Source: Lachnospiraceae bacterium (lineage in GTDB: Bacteria; Bacillota; Clostridia; Lachnospirales; Lachnospiraceae). From it: DNA of 64,000 nt. A program made the position numbers and the translations under genes. The first letter of the stretch is position 1; each line of letters begins with the position of its first letter. Positions 27,045 to 36,552 of this stretch are shown here, piece after piece. The DNA is taken from positions 1 to 64,000 of the forward strand of contig SVFL01000001.1 of the NCBI GenBank assembly GCA_015056885.1. Direction: 5' to 3'. The notes beneath the pieces were generated by a model that made no database searches, was not told the origin of the DNA, and saw only the letters and a list, made by a program, of their open reading frames with translations.

Positions 27045-27458
27045 ATGAGTTTAGAAAATCAGTACAAGATTTTGGAATTTGCCGATTTGGGCGATGAGAG
27101 AGGTAATCTGGTGGTTATTGAAGGGGAAGGAATGGATATTCCCTTTGATATAAAAAGAGTTTTTTATATTTATGGTTCCGATGCTCAGGTGGTAAGAGGT
27201 CAGCATGCAAACCGTGAGACAGAATTTCTGATGGTGAATGTGGGCGGAACCAGCAAGGTAAAAATTGATAATGGTTTTGAGACCAAAATCATTGAATTGA
27301 ATCGACCGGGCATGGGGCTTTATCTGGCACCTATGGTGTGGAAGGATATGTATGATTTTTCGCCGGATTCGATTCTTTTGGTGCTTTGCAGCAAGCATTA
27401 TGAGCCGGGCGAATACATACGTAATTACGAGGACTATCTGGCAGAGATTAAAGGATAA
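27045..27458 (+). CDS. Sugar 3,4-ketoisomerase, FdtA/QdtA-like
   Basis: 137 residues from the ATG at 27045, preceded by GAGGA. It is a single cupin of the WxcM/FdtA type: GDERGNLVVIEG, the RVFYIYG strand, RGQHANRETEF with the catalytic histidine, and a closing region ending in YEPGEYIRNYEDYL. It converts dTDP-4-keto-6-deoxyglucose to the 3-keto sugar used by the aminotransferase before it. It cannot be told from sequence alone whether it is the galacto (FdtA) or gluco (QdtA) form. Confidence 0.87.
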   Translation: MSLENQYKILEFADLGDERGNLVVIEGEGMDIPFDIKRVFYIYGSDAQVVRGQHANRETEFLMVNVGGTSKVKIDNGFETKIIELNRPGMGLYLAPMVWKDMYDFSPDSILLVLCSKHYEPGEYIRNYEDYLAEIKG

Positions 27459-27463
27459 AGATT

Positions 27464-28402
27464 ATGAGTAAAATTTCAATTATCATTCCCGTATATTTCA
27501 GTTCCGATACTTTGATGGATCTGTATGAGGATATGAAGGCTAAAATATTAGGCAAACTGGGCGATTATGAACTGGTATTTGTGGATGACGGTTCAGAGGA
27601 TGAGTCCTGGACAATCATGAATCAGATTCGTGATTTGGATGAGAATGTAAAACTGGTGAAGCTGTCTCGGAATTTTGGAGAGCATGCAGCACTACTTGCA
27701 GGCTTTTCCGTGTGTACCGGTGACTGCGCAGTGACGAAACAGGCGGATTTACAGGAAGACTCCACTTTGATTCTGGATATGTACGAGAGCTGGAAGAAAG
27801 GCAATAAAGTGGTACTGGCTGTGAGAAAGAGCCGCGATGAGAGTCGTGTAAAGGTTTTCTTTGCCAATATGTACTATGCTTTGGTGCGTAAGTTTGTAAA
27901 CAAAAAGATGCCTGTGGGTGGATGCGACTGTTATCTGATTGACCGCAAGGTAATCGAGGTGTTGGAGCGTCTGGACGAGAAGAATTCCAGCCTGACTTTG
28001 CAGGTGCTGTGGGCAGGTTTTAAGACGGATATGGTTTACTTTGACCGTAAGGACAGGGAGAAGGGCAAGTCCCGTTGGACTTTGGCGAAGAAGTACAAGC
28101 TGGTGGTGGATTCTCTTATCAGCTTCTCCTATGTGCCTGTCCGTTTTATGATTATTGTGGGTACTTTGTTTGATATCGGTGCAGTGATTTTGTTTATCAG
28201 TGTACTTGCAGAGTACTTTATAAACGGAACGCCCATTGCAGGCTGGGCGTCACTGATGTGTGTCATTTTGTGTGCATCGGGATTGATTCTGATGATGCTG
28301 GGTATTTTGGGTGAGTATGTATGGCGTGCTCTGGATGCGGCAAGAACAAGACCTCCTTTTATTATTGATGAGGTAGAGAAGCCAAGGGCTGAGAAGGAGT
28401 AA
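27464..28402 (+). CDS. GT2 polyprenyl-phosphate glycosyltransferase (GtrB-like)
   Basis: 312 residues. An N-terminal GT2 domain (SIIIPVYFSS; VFVDDGSEDES with the DD motif; QADLQEDS) is followed by two C-terminal membrane spans (about 228-250 and 262-285), the layout of GtrB/DPM-like enzymes. They load a sugar from a nucleotide donor onto undecaprenyl phosphate. The next two genes are a GT-C transferase and a GtrA flippase-like protein, making a three-component glycosylation module. Confidence 0.88.
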   Translation: MSKISIIIPVYFSSDTLMDLYEDMKAKILGKLGDYELVFVDDGSEDESWTIMNQIRDLDENVKLVKLSRNFGEHAALLAGFSVCTGDCAVTKQADLQEDSTLILDMYESWKKGNKVVLAVRKSRDESRVKVFFANMYYALVRKFVNKKMPVGGCDCYLIDRKVIEVLERLDEKNSSLTLQVLWAGFKTDMVYFDRKDREKGKSRWTLAKKYKLVVDSLISFSYVPVRFMIIVGTLFDIGAVILFISVLAEYFINGTPIAGWASLMCVILCASGLILMMLGILGEYVWRALDAARTRPPFIIDEVEKPRAEKE

Positions 28403-28407
28403 TAATA

Positions 28408-30135
28408 GTGTCTGACAAGAGATGGAAAGCGTTGAAAATCGTTCTTTTTGTGGGGACGGTTTTGGCGGCGTTGAAGCTGGTTTTTGTAGATTTCACCTTG
28501 GATGAAGAGTATCAGATTGTAATGGCCTATCGATATCTTCAGGGGGATCATTTGTTTAAGGAAATGTGGGAGCCGCATCAGACCTCGGCATTTGTATGCG
28601 CCGGGCTGATGTGGCTATTTATGACAGTGACCGGTTCGACTACGGGCATTGTCCTCTTTTTGCGTTTTGTGGCACTGGGAATACAGACGGTATTGGGTGT
28701 GGCAGTGTACAGGACTCTTTCCGGACCTCTGAATAAAAATGACGCATTTTTGCTGGCACTTTTGTATTTTAATATTATGCCGAAGAATATTCAAAGTCCG
28801 GATTTTGGAAATATGCAGCTATGGTTTCTGACCATTCCCATTCTGCTTGTGATGAAATACTATTGTGATAAGGAGCAAAAGGGGAAGGATGGATGGTATC
28901 TGCTACTTGGGGCAGGTGTGTCTTTGGCATGTGAGGTATTGACTTATCCTACTTGTATTATTTTGTTCCCGTTTTTTATTGTCTATATGTGGCGCAAGTC
29001 CGGTAAGCAAAGACTCAGGGATTGCCTGATTCTGACGGCTACTTGCGGAGTCTGTGGTATCATCTGGCTGGTGTCCGTGTTTGCTCATGTGGGACTGGAG
29101 GAATTTGCCGGGAATGTCGGTAAATTGCTTTCTGTAGACCCCACTCATGATGTGTCGGGCATGACAAGTGCCAAACACAGTAACTATATTGAGAATTTTC
29201 AGATATGGGCTGTGGTCTTTGCCGGAATTGCGGCGGTTGCCGGTGCAATTTATGGCGTGATTTATTTTATTTCCAAGAAAAAAGGAAAAATGATTGAGAA
29301 AAAATCCGGATGGCTGATGTTCTGGACACTGGCGATTGTGGTAGCTGAGTTGGTGCAGATTTACATTTGGGTAGTTATGCATATCGGATATGAATATTTG
29401 CAGGTGCATCTGTTGGTAATTTATCTGGCACTGGCTGCAGTATGGAGACTGGCGGGAGACGGCAAACATATATTTGCCTGGGGCATATTGGGTACTTTGG
29501 TGGCGTATGCAGGTGTTATGTACATCAGCGACCTTGCCATGTATTACACTTTGCCTCATGGTTCGCTGGGGATTGTTTTTGCGGTGGCGGTAATTGTGCT
29601 GGCAATGCAGAAGGTCATGAAAGATAAGGCACGCTTCTGGATCCTGCTTTTGGTGGTGAGCTTGTGTTTGGTTTCTATTGGCGGCAAGGGATATACTTTG
29701 CGCGGCGGCAAGTCAGAGAACACGGTTCTTGCGGTGTCCGGCATCATGAAGAAGGGGCCGGCAGCGGGCATTCTTGCAGATTATATGTGTGCTTATATTT
29801 ATAATCGCAATTATGAGGAATATGCGGATTATGTGCAGGAAGGAGACAATGTACTGATTGTAGCCAATATGATTATGTCTGTGGGTACCATCGGCTATCT
29901 TTTTGACGATGTGAACATTTCTCATTATTCTGTTGTGGACCCTACCACCTACAACGAAAGCTTGCTGGAGTACTGGGAGCAGTATCCGGAGAAGGCGCCG
30001 GATGTGATTGTTGTGGACTGCTGGTATGGCGAACTGAAGGAAAGTCCTGACAGCTGGATTATGCAGTACATTGAGAATGATTTTGGCTATACTTCCGTGA
30101 ATGATGGAAGCTATGTGAGATTTTACAGGAGATAG
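28408..30135 (+). CDS. GT-C-like membrane glycosyltransferase, paralogue of 130-1830
   Basis: 575 residues starting at a GTG five bases after the GT2 stop. It has many membrane spans, an acidic first loop (LDEE, 31-34) and EMWEPHQTSA (52-61), identical to the motif in the window's first gene; the C-termini match too (TYNESLLEYW, PDVIVVDCWYG). It would transfer the sugar from the lipid carrier to a surface acceptor. Flagellin or a wall polymer are candidates, but nothing here names the acceptor. Confidence 0.8.
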   Translation: MSDKRWKALKIVLFVGTVLAALKLVFVDFTLDEEYQIVMAYRYLQGDHLFKEMWEPHQTSAFVCAGLMWLFMTVTGSTTGIVLFLRFVALGIQTVLGVAVYRTLSGPLNKNDAFLLALLYFNIMPKNIQSPDFGNMQLWFLTIPILLVMKYYCDKEQKGKDGWYLLLGAGVSLACEVLTYPTCIILFPFFIVYMWRKSGKQRLRDCLILTATCGVCGIIWLVSVFAHVGLEEFAGNVGKLLSVDPTHDVSGMTSAKHSNYIENFQIWAVVFAGIAAVAGAIYGVIYFISKKKGKMIEKKSGWLMFWTLAIVVAELVQIYIWVVMHIGYEYLQVHLLVIYLALAAVWRLAGDGKHIFAWGILGTLVAYAGVMYISDLAMYYTLPHGSLGIVFAVAVIVLAMQKVMKDKARFWILLLVVSLCLVSIGGKGYTLRGGKSENTVLAVSGIMKKGPAAGILADYMCAYIYNRNYEEYADYVQEGDNVLIVANMIMSVGTIGYLFDDVNISHYSVVDPTTYNESLLEYWEQYPEKAPDVIVVDCWYGELKESPDSWIMQYIENDFGYTSVNDGSYVRFYRR

Positions 30136-30139
30136 AGCA

Positions 30140-30601
30140 GTGCAGTTTGTAAAATTTAGTCTGGTTGGTGTGTTGAATACACTAATCAGCGAAGGAGTAT
30201 ATGTTATCATAGTGTTCTTGGGAGGGCACTATCTGGTGGCCAGTATTATAGGGTTTTCACTAAGCGTGGTGAATGCTTATTATTGGAACAGTCGCTATGT
30301 GTTTAAGGAAGATAAGGAAGAATCCCACAGAGTATGGTGGAAAGCTTTTTTGAAGACTTATGTGGCATATTCGGGCGGTCAACTTTTAAATATGGGACTA
30401 TTGATTTTATGGGTAGATATTGTGAAGATTTCCCGGTGGTTGGGCTGGCTGGCAGATTGGTTTATAATGTTGGGTATCCAACAATTGGATGCCGAAACAA
30501 TTGGCGAGATTGTGGCAGCAGGAATTAATCTGGTGGTCACGGTACCGATTAATTATTTATTGAATAAGTATTGGGCCTTTGGGAAAAGGAAAGAAAATTA
30601 A
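30140..30601 (+). CDS. GtrA-family membrane protein
   Basis: 153 residues, four membrane spans, starting at a GTG four bases after the previous stop. FVKFSLVGVLNTLIS and SVVNAYYWNSRYVF are the GtrA hallmarks, and it ends with NYLLNKYWAFGKRK. GtrA-type proteins are thought to flip undecaprenyl-phosphate sugars. It completes the GtrB/GT-C/GtrA module. Confidence 0.88.
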   Translation: MQFVKFSLVGVLNTLISEGVYVIIVFLGGHYLVASIIGFSLSVVNAYYWNSRYVFKEDKEESHRVWWKAFLKTYVAYSGGQLLNMGLLILWVDIVKISRWLGWLADWFIMLGIQQLDAETIGEIVAAGINLVVTVPINYLLNKYWAFGKRKEN

Positions 30602-30625
30602 TTTTGTGAAAAGTTTAAAAAAACA

Positions 30626-30654
30626 GTGCAAATATATTGAAAATTTGTTATAAT
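30626..30654 (+). promoter_or_regulatory. Possible promoter of the signalling operon
   Basis: TATAAT (30649-30654) with a weak GTGCAA -35 (30626-30631) at 17 bases; the region is very AT-rich. Confidence 0.45.
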
Positions 30655-30717
30655 TAAACAAAAATGTGCGAGCAATAATATTTTTGCAGGTACTGTAATG
30701 ATTCGGAGGGGTAACAG

Positions 30718-31563
30718 ATGAAATATAAAGTATTGCTTTGTGGTAAGAGTAAGGTTATTATTGATGATTTCTTTATATATCAGGAGTCGGAGTTTGAGCT
30801 GCAGACAACTTCCCTGCGCTATGCGGATATTATGAATCATTTGAAATACTTTACACCGGATATTCTGCTTTTTTGTATGCATCAGGAGGGGGAAGAGGAA
30901 TACGAAGTGTTGGCTTCCCTGAGAAGTAAATTTGAACAGTACAATACTGCGGTGGCAATTGTAGGTAATGAGGAAGAGTGTGATGTATTCCGAAAAAAAA
31001 CCGGAGAGATGGCAGATTTGGTGCTGACCAAGCCGATTATGGTACGCAAAATTGGTGAGGAGTTTGAACGGTTTTTGGAACAATGGAAGTCCGGCCGAAA
31101 AACCATAAATATTGATGCGTTGGATGAATATGTAAAAAGTGTAGATCAGGTAGTGTCTGATGTTGCGCAAAATCTGGGAGCGGCAGGCAAACAGTTTATA
31201 TCTAAGAAGCATATATTGGTGGTAGATGATGATCCTATGATGCTTAAGCTGATAAAAGAACAGCTTAAAGAAAACTATACGGTAGCTACTGCAATCAACG
31301 GAGCGATTGCATTAAATTTTCTTGAAAAAAAGAAGACTGATATGATTATTCTGGATTATGAAATGCCGGGTGAAAGCGGAGCAGATGTTCTTAGAAAGAT
31401 ACGTGATAATGATGCTACCTCTAATCTTCCGGTTGTTTTCCTTACGGGAATTACAGATAAAGAAAAAATACAGAAGGTATTAAGTTACAAGCCTCAGGGA
31501 TATTTGTTAAAACCTGTAGAAAGAGAAAAACTGCTTCAAATCATTTCAAATACAATTGGATAA
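30718..31563 (+). CDS. Double-receiver response-regulator protein
   Basis: 281 residues. The N-terminal ~125 have a receiver fold with the conserved lysine (LVLTKPI) but no phospho-acceptor: the equivalent strand reads DILLFCMHQ, so it is a pseudo-receiver. The C-terminal receiver (about 162-281) is complete, with DDD, the acceptor in ILDYEMPG, FLTG and LLKPVE. There is no output domain. It precedes a hybrid kinase with its own receiver and Hpt, so it is likely a phospho-sink or target in the same relay. Confidence 0.82.
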   Translation: MKYKVLLCGKSKVIIDDFFIYQESEFELQTTSLRYADIMNHLKYFTPDILLFCMHQEGEEEYEVLASLRSKFEQYNTAVAIVGNEEECDVFRKKTGEMADLVLTKPIMVRKIGEEFERFLEQWKSGRKTINIDALDEYVKSVDQVVSDVAQNLGAAGKQFISKKHILVVDDDPMMLKLIKEQLKENYTVATAINGAIALNFLEKKKTDMIILDYEMPGESGADVLRKIRDNDATSNLPVVFLTGITDKEKIQKVLSYKPQGYLLKPVEREKLLQIISNTIG

Positions 31564-31586
31564 AAATTGGAAGAGGGGTGATGTGT

Positions 31587-34313
31587 ATGAATAATATGGA
31601 TGAACTTTCTCTTAGTGAACTGATCGATATAGAAATGTTACAGAATATGCAGGATTCAATCGTAACAATGCTGGATGTCGGCTTGATTGTAACGGATGAA
31701 AATGGAAAGGTTCTAACGAAATGGTCCACGGATTCCTGCTATTGTGACATGATAATGAATGGCACTGAGTTGGGTGGAAAATTGTGTGCTCAGTGTATGA
31801 AGTCAGGAATTGCAAAGGCGTACCGGAAAGGCGGCGTGGCTATTAATTATTGTCATGCGGGAGTTATGACGTGTAGTGCTCCTATTGTATTGAATGACAG
31901 AATATTAGGCGGTATTGTTGGTGTGCAGATCCTGACTGAGAAGCTGGATGCGGAGGTTGTTCGCACGAATGCTGAAGATTTAATGCTGGATGCGGATAAT
32001 CTATGGTCGGCTGCAGATAAAATAAAGATTAGTTCACAGAAGGATATAGAAAATATCTGTGATTTTATTCGTACAATGGCAGCCATTGTTACCAAAATTA
32101 TCGAGGGTAATATAAATACTCTGAAGGTCAGTGAGGAGATTATGAGTGCCGGAACGGCGAAAGCAGATTTCCTTGCCAATATGAGCCATGAAATCAGAAC
32201 GCCGATGAATGCGATTATCGGTATGGCGGAAATGGCTTTGAGAGAGGAGCTGAATGAGGAGGCAAGAAGCTATATCAATCAGATTAAAGCTTCTGGAAGA
32301 GCGTTATTGGCATTGATTAATGATATTTTGGATTATTCCAAGATAGAGTCAGGGAAGATGGATTTAAATGAGGTGGAATACGAACCCTTAAGCCTTGTTC
32401 ATGATGTTTCTAATATTATTATGACCAGACTGACAGATAAGGATGTGGAACTTTTGCTGGACTATGATCCCAATATTCCATATAGACTTTATGGTGATGA
32501 TTTGCGTATCCGTCAGGTTTTGATTAACATTGCCAATAATGCCTCCAAATTTACTCAAAAGGGTCACGTACAATTAAAAGTACAATTTACGCAGATAAAA
32601 CAGGATAATATTTTGTTAAAAGTATCGGTAATCGATACAGGAATCGGAATTAAGGAAGAGGATATGCAAAAACTCTTTACCTCTTTCCAACAGATAGACA
32701 GTAAGAGAAATCGAAATGTAGAAGGAACCGGTCTTGGACTTGCAATCTGTAAGAAATTAGTTACGCTTATGGGCGGCATGATTTCTGTGCAGAGTACATA
32801 TGGAGAAGGTAGTACATTTTCTTTTGAAATACCACAAAAAGTTATGGATCCGAAACCTTCTATAGTGCTTACAGAGCCGGAGCAGTATGAAGTTGCCGGC
32901 TTCTTTACAAGGAAGGATGTGGCAGAGGATTTCAAATCAGATGCGGGTAAATTGGGTGTACGTGCAAGAGATTTGACCAGTTCGGAGAAACCGTATGATT
33001 CAATATATGGTTGGAGCAAAACCCATTCCGGTAAGAAAAAGTTTTGCTTAATTGAGCAGGAATATTATGAGCATATGGATTTGAGTAGTTTCAATGCGGA
33101 AATTTTTCAGTCTGTTCAGTTTGTGCTTTTGGTAGATGCGTTTGCTGACGTTAGAAAATGGAAAAATATTTCGTATCTGAAAATTTTGAAAAAACCGTTG
33201 TCTGTATTGAATTTGGCTTGTCTTTTGAATCAGGAGGAGATTCATTTTGGAGAAATTGCCAATGAAGATGCCGAGGCGTTGTTTGAGGCACCGGATGCAG
33301 AAGTTCTGATTGTAGATGACAATGCGATTAATCTGACGGTTGCCGAGGGTCTGTTAGAGCCTTTGCATATGAATATTTCAACAGCCTTGTCCGGCAAGGA
33401 GGCTTTGGAGAAATTAGAGCACAATCATTATGATATTATTTTTATGGATCATATGATGCCGGAGCTTGACGGAGTAGAAACCACACGAATCATTCGCAGA
33501 TTGCATCCTGAATGTAATGATACACCGATTATTGCTCTTACGGCCAATGCGGTCAGCGGAACAAAGGAAATGTTTTTGAGTGAGGGTATGAATGACTTCG
33601 TGGCAAAGCCCATTGAAGTACGTGTGATTATGAGTAAGGTTCGCCAGTGGTTGCCTCCTGAAAAGCTGAAGAAGAAAACGTTGAAGATGCAGGAAGACGA
33701 AGAACATAGTTCTGAGACAATCAGAGAAGTTCCTGAGACAATCGGAGATTTGGACTTGGACTATGCAATAAAGCTTCTGACATCAAAGGATTTGTTTTGG
33801 AAGGTTTTGCAGGATTATTATCATGCTATTTCTAAAAAGGCAAGCAAAATAGAAGAATTTTATGAGGCTCAGGACTGGGCGAACTATACGGTAGAGGTAC
33901 ATGCATTAAAAAGTGCATCCAGACAGATTGGTGCGATTGCTTTGTCTGAGCTTGCTGCAGAATTGGAGAAAGCAGGAAATGTCCGGGATGTGAAGATGAT
34001 TCGTGAAAACACAGAGAAGATGCTTGTCAAATATCGCTCTTATCAACCAATTCTGGCACCCTATTTTGAGGTGGAAGAAACAGTGGGTGAGCTTGGGGAT
34101 ATAACAGATGCTGTTTTGTCTGATTTGTTTGAAAAAATGAAGATGGCAATTGATGAACTGGATATGGATGAAATGGCAAACGTAATCCAGGAAATGAAGC
34201 AGTATAACTATACCGATGCAGGCAAAGAATATTTTGAAAAACTGCAGGAGGCAGTGGACAATATTGATGTAGATGCCTGCCAAGAGATTATGGAACAGTG
34301 GTTGAGTGCTTAA
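31587..34313 (+). CDS. Hybrid histidine kinase: PocR-HisKA-HATPase-REC-Hpt
   Basis: 908 residues from the ATG at 31587, eight bases after GAGGGG. Order: PocR-type sensory domain (about 8-175) with several cysteines (CYCDM, CAQCMKSG), HisKA with FLANMSHEIRTP (H near 200), HATPase with DTGIGI and GTGLGLAI, a degenerate receiver (about 435-545), a true receiver (VDDN, FMDHMMP, AKPIE) and an Hpt domain with HALKSASRQIGA. No membrane spans are seen, so it senses in the cytoplasm. With the double receiver before it and the CZB protein after it, it forms a phosphorelay module whose output is unknown. Confidence 0.87.
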   Translation: MNNMDELSLSELIDIEMLQNMQDSIVTMLDVGLIVTDENGKVLTKWSTDSCYCDMIMNGTELGGKLCAQCMKSGIAKAYRKGGVAINYCHAGVMTCSAPIVLNDRILGGIVGVQILTEKLDAEVVRTNAEDLMLDADNLWSAADKIKISSQKDIENICDFIRTMAAIVTKIIEGNINTLKVSEEIMSAGTAKADFLANMSHEIRTPMNAIIGMAEMALREELNEEARSYINQIKASGRALLALINDILDYSKIESGKMDLNEVEYEPLSLVHDVSNIIMTRLTDKDVELLLDYDPNIPYRLYGDDLRIRQVLINIANNASKFTQKGHVQLKVQFTQIKQDNILLKVSVIDTGIGIKEEDMQKLFTSFQQIDSKRNRNVEGTGLGLAICKKLVTLMGGMISVQSTYGEGSTFSFEIPQKVMDPKPSIVLTEPEQYEVAGFFTRKDVAEDFKSDAGKLGVRARDLTSSEKPYDSIYGWSKTHSGKKKFCLIEQEYYEHMDLSSFNAEIFQSVQFVLLVDAFADVRKWKNISYLKILKKPLSVLNLACLLNQEEIHFGEIANEDAEALFEAPDAEVLIVDDNAINLTVAEGLLEPLHMNISTALSGKEALEKLEHNHYDIIFMDHMMPELDGVETTRIIRRLHPECNDTPIIALTANAVSGTKEMFLSEGMNDFVAKPIEVRVIMSKVRQWLPPEKLKKKTLKMQEDEEHSSETIREVPETIGDLDLDYAIKLLTSKDLFWKVLQDYYHAISKKASKIEEFYEAQDWANYTVEVHALKSASRQIGAIALSELAAELEKAGNVRDVKMIRENTEKMLVKYRSYQPILAPYFEVEETVGELGDITDAVLSDLFEKMKMAIDELDMDEMANVIQEMKQYNYTDAGKEYFEKLQEAVDNIDVDACQEIMEQWLSA

Positions 34314-34331
34314 ATACGAGGGAGAGTAAGG

Positions 34332-35417
34332 ATGCAATGGATAAAATATATTCCTGACGGCGAGACGGATTTGGCGCGATTAATGTCAGCTATGGAAAAT
34401 CTTGGCAGTCAAAAATTTGATATGGTGGATGAAGAGGCATTTGAAGATAAAGAACTCGCAGGTGCTTTTAATAAAATGCTTAGTGGTATTGTGGAACACA
34501 ACAATCATTTTTTGATGAGAATCAATGATGCACAAACCAGAATTGCGGATAATACCAGTGTGAAAAATCTGATTGAGCAGGTAAAGACACAAAAAAAGCC
34601 TATTGACGATATGAAGCAGGCCAGTGAATATCTTCGCTTTCATGCAGAAGAGAATGAGGCAAAACAAGTTGAGCTGATTGCATTGAGTAAGCAGGCTGAA
34701 AGTACGTTGAAACCGATTATGTTGCAACTGAAGGCTGAAAGAGAAACTACTGAAATGGATGAAGAGGCTGAGTGGTTGTGTGACAGTCTTGAGCAGGTTG
34801 CTGAGTTTGTGAAGGCTCTTAAGAAGATTTCTCAGGATCTTTATCAGCAAGAGAATATTAAGAGTACATTTTTTGACATCTTTGATGAAGGTATTGGCAA
34901 GTTGCATTCCAATTATAGTGAACTGTTGGAAAACTGTTTCCAGAATGGTTACAGACTGTATCGTATTAGCCGGGATATTGATAATGCCCGCAATGATATG
35001 TACCGTACCAACAGCAATATTACGAAGATTGACAGAACGAAAATCTTTGTAGTGGACCATCTGACTCTGACCTGGAGACTGTACAATAACCTTATTGAAT
35101 ACGAGCAGTTGAAAATTACACAGCTCAATAATCCAGATCGTTGTAAATTTGGTTTATGGTATAGGTCGATGGAAGATTCCTGTTTGAAGGAGTCACCGGC
35201 ATTCAAGGATGCTTTCGACTTTCACGAAAAACTGCATGACCATGCAGTTGCATGTTATATTGCCAAGGAAGCCTCTGAAATTCAGACTGCAATGGAAGAA
35301 TTTGAACTGGCATTGGAGATGTGGGGAAAATTTGCGGAGAGCATGGAGCAATTGGCGGAATTTATGCGTCAAATCGGTTTTGCTGAGGAGACGGAAGTGT
35401 GGGTATTTAAACCCTGA
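34332..35417 (+). CDS. Cytoplasmic protein with C-terminal CZB (zinc-binding) domain
   Basis: 361 residues, no membrane spans. A long helical region (1-235) includes coiled-coil stretches. The last ~120 residues match the chemoreceptor zinc-binding (CZB) domain: HLTLTWRLYN, CKFGLWYRSM and FHEKLHDHA give the expected H, C, H, H ligands. CZB domains sense zinc or hypochlorite in receptors and diguanylate cyclases. No methyl-accepting signalling tip is seen, so it probably works with the preceding kinase. Confidence 0.75.
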   Translation: MQWIKYIPDGETDLARLMSAMENLGSQKFDMVDEEAFEDKELAGAFNKMLSGIVEHNNHFLMRINDAQTRIADNTSVKNLIEQVKTQKKPIDDMKQASEYLRFHAEENEAKQVELIALSKQAESTLKPIMLQLKAERETTEMDEEAEWLCDSLEQVAEFVKALKKISQDLYQQENIKSTFFDIFDEGIGKLHSNYSELLENCFQNGYRLYRISRDIDNARNDMYRTNSNITKIDRTKIFVVDHLTLTWRLYNNLIEYEQLKITQLNNPDRCKFGLWYRSMEDSCLKESPAFKDAFDFHEKLHDHAVACYIAKEASEIQTAMEEFELALEMWGKFAESMEQLAEFMRQIGFAEETEVWVFKP

Positions 35418-35426
35418 TTTAGGAAG

Positions 35427-35876
35427 CGTGTATGGATGAGCTATAATTGGTTAAGCTAATCCATACACGTTATTTCTTATGGCAACGAGGAAAATGGCAT
35501 AGCGCTTGCGCAAATGTCATTTGACGACTGCTAATCAGAGCGAGATTCGTGAAACGTATCTCGTCTCTGTGGTTCATAAAGGAGGCACTTTCGTGAATCA
35601 TTCAGACCAGATTTTTAAATTACATTCCGAATACAAACCCACCGGCGACCAGCCCCAGGCTATTGCAGACCTTGTAGAAGGCTTCAAGCAGGGCAACCAG
35701 TTCCAGACATTGCTGGGTGTCACCGGTTCCGGTAAGACCTTTACCATGGCGAATGTCATCGCGGCTTTGAATAAGCCCACTTTGGTAATTGCGCACAATA
35801 AGACATTGGCGGGGCAGCTCTATGGTGAGTTCAAAGAGTTTTTCCCGGAAAATGCGGTGGAGTATTTTGTGTCCTA
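35427..35876 (+). repeat. Left copy of uvrB 5' region (direct repeat)
   Basis: 450 bases matching 46999-47457 at roughly 95% by eye, apart from a 9-base in-frame difference early in the coding part. It starts within the promoter (after the -35), includes a CGTGTATGGAT/ATCCATACACG hairpin around TATAAT, the ribosome site and 93 uvrB codons. Most coding differences are silent. Confidence 0.92.
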
Positions 35877-35877
35877 G
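35593..35877 (+). pseudogene. uvrB: Truncated uvrB 5' fragment
   Basis: GTG start seven bases after AAAGGAGG. It encodes the first 94 residues of UvrB, including Walker A GVTGSGKT, up to EYFVS, then an immediate TAG where homology with the intact gene ends. A normal UvrB is about 660 residues, so this fragment lacks the beta-hairpin, the helicase motifs and the UvrC-binding tail. It is the left edge of the island and was created by insertion or rearrangement within uvrB. Confidence 0.9.
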
Positions 35878-36069
35878 TATGGGGTGGCTTGTGCGAGGGG
35901 TATATTTAGTGTTAGGGAGTTTTGTTTAGTTTATATATTGTGGAGTGGATGGGTGAAATAGTGGTATGTGGACTGGGTGGAATGGATGGTACAGGTGACC
36001 GGGATTCGTCGTGAGAGAAACTTGAGTTGGATAGAGAGGAATAGGCTCATTAAAAGCGAGGTGGATAAA

Positions 36070-36243
36070 ATGTTGGGTGTAAGAGTCAAGTGTGAAGTAT
36101 GTAAACACATTTGGTATAATAAAGATTATCTAACATGTGATGCTTTTCCTGAGGGCATTCCAAATGAAATTTCTTCAGAGAAAGTAACCCACACGATATC
36201 ATATAAAGGTGATAAGGGTATACATTTTGAACAAGCAAATTAA
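36070..36243 (+). CDS. Small Cys-containing orphan protein
   Basis: 57 residues from the ATG at 36070, seven bases after GAGGT. It contains CEVCKHIWYNKDYLTC, a possible three-cysteine metal site, then FPEGIPNEI and GDKGIHFEQ, a pattern I recall from small accessory proteins of unknown role. A hairpin follows. It is the first complete gene inside the island. Confidence 0.6.
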   Translation: MLGVRVKCEVCKHIWYNKDYLTCDAFPEGIPNEISSEKVTHTISYKGDKGIHFEQAN

Positions 36244-36262
36244 TGAAAGAATTGTTGCGGTA

Positions 36263-36297
36263 TAGCGATAGAGTCCAAATGGTTCTATCGCTATTTG
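36263..36297 (+). terminator. Hairpin after small orphan gene
   Basis: TAGCGATAGA (36263-36272) pairs perfectly with TCTATCGCTA (36284-36293). The following T-run is short (TTTGTGTG), so termination may be partial. Confidence 0.6.
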
Positions 36298-36455
36298 TGT
36301 GATTAGCGGTATATGTTTCCTATAGGAGTCTGTTTATACTGCTAGAAGGGCAGGATATAGCCTTGTATATGGTTGTTTATGGAGAATAGACTAAATAATA
36401 TATTATTGAAATTGCGGATGGGAGATGTGGAAATGTAGTTTTTGTAGAGTAATTC

Positions 36456-36484
36456 TTTTCGCGATAATTGAAACATGATATAAT
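36456..36484 (+). promoter_or_regulatory. Possible promoter of LURP-one-like gene
   Basis: Perfect TATAAT (36479-36484) with a weak TTTTCG at -35 and 17-base spacing. Confidence 0.5.
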
Positions 36485-36552
36485 TAACACAAGTGCCGGA
36501 ATTAACAAGATTTTTAAGCGCTACGAAAACATTAATTTGGGGAGGCTACGAA

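Larger units (their letters stand above)
36244..36552. other. 309-base non-coding stretch
   Basis: Holds the hairpin at 36263-36293 and a possible promoter at 36456-36484. Nothing else is recognisable. Confidence 0.5.

Noticed and set aside
35506..35877. Left uvrB copy as a functional short protein
   Set aside because: It ends at the homology break after 94 residues and has only the first part of the ATPase domain, so a pseudogene is the simpler reading.
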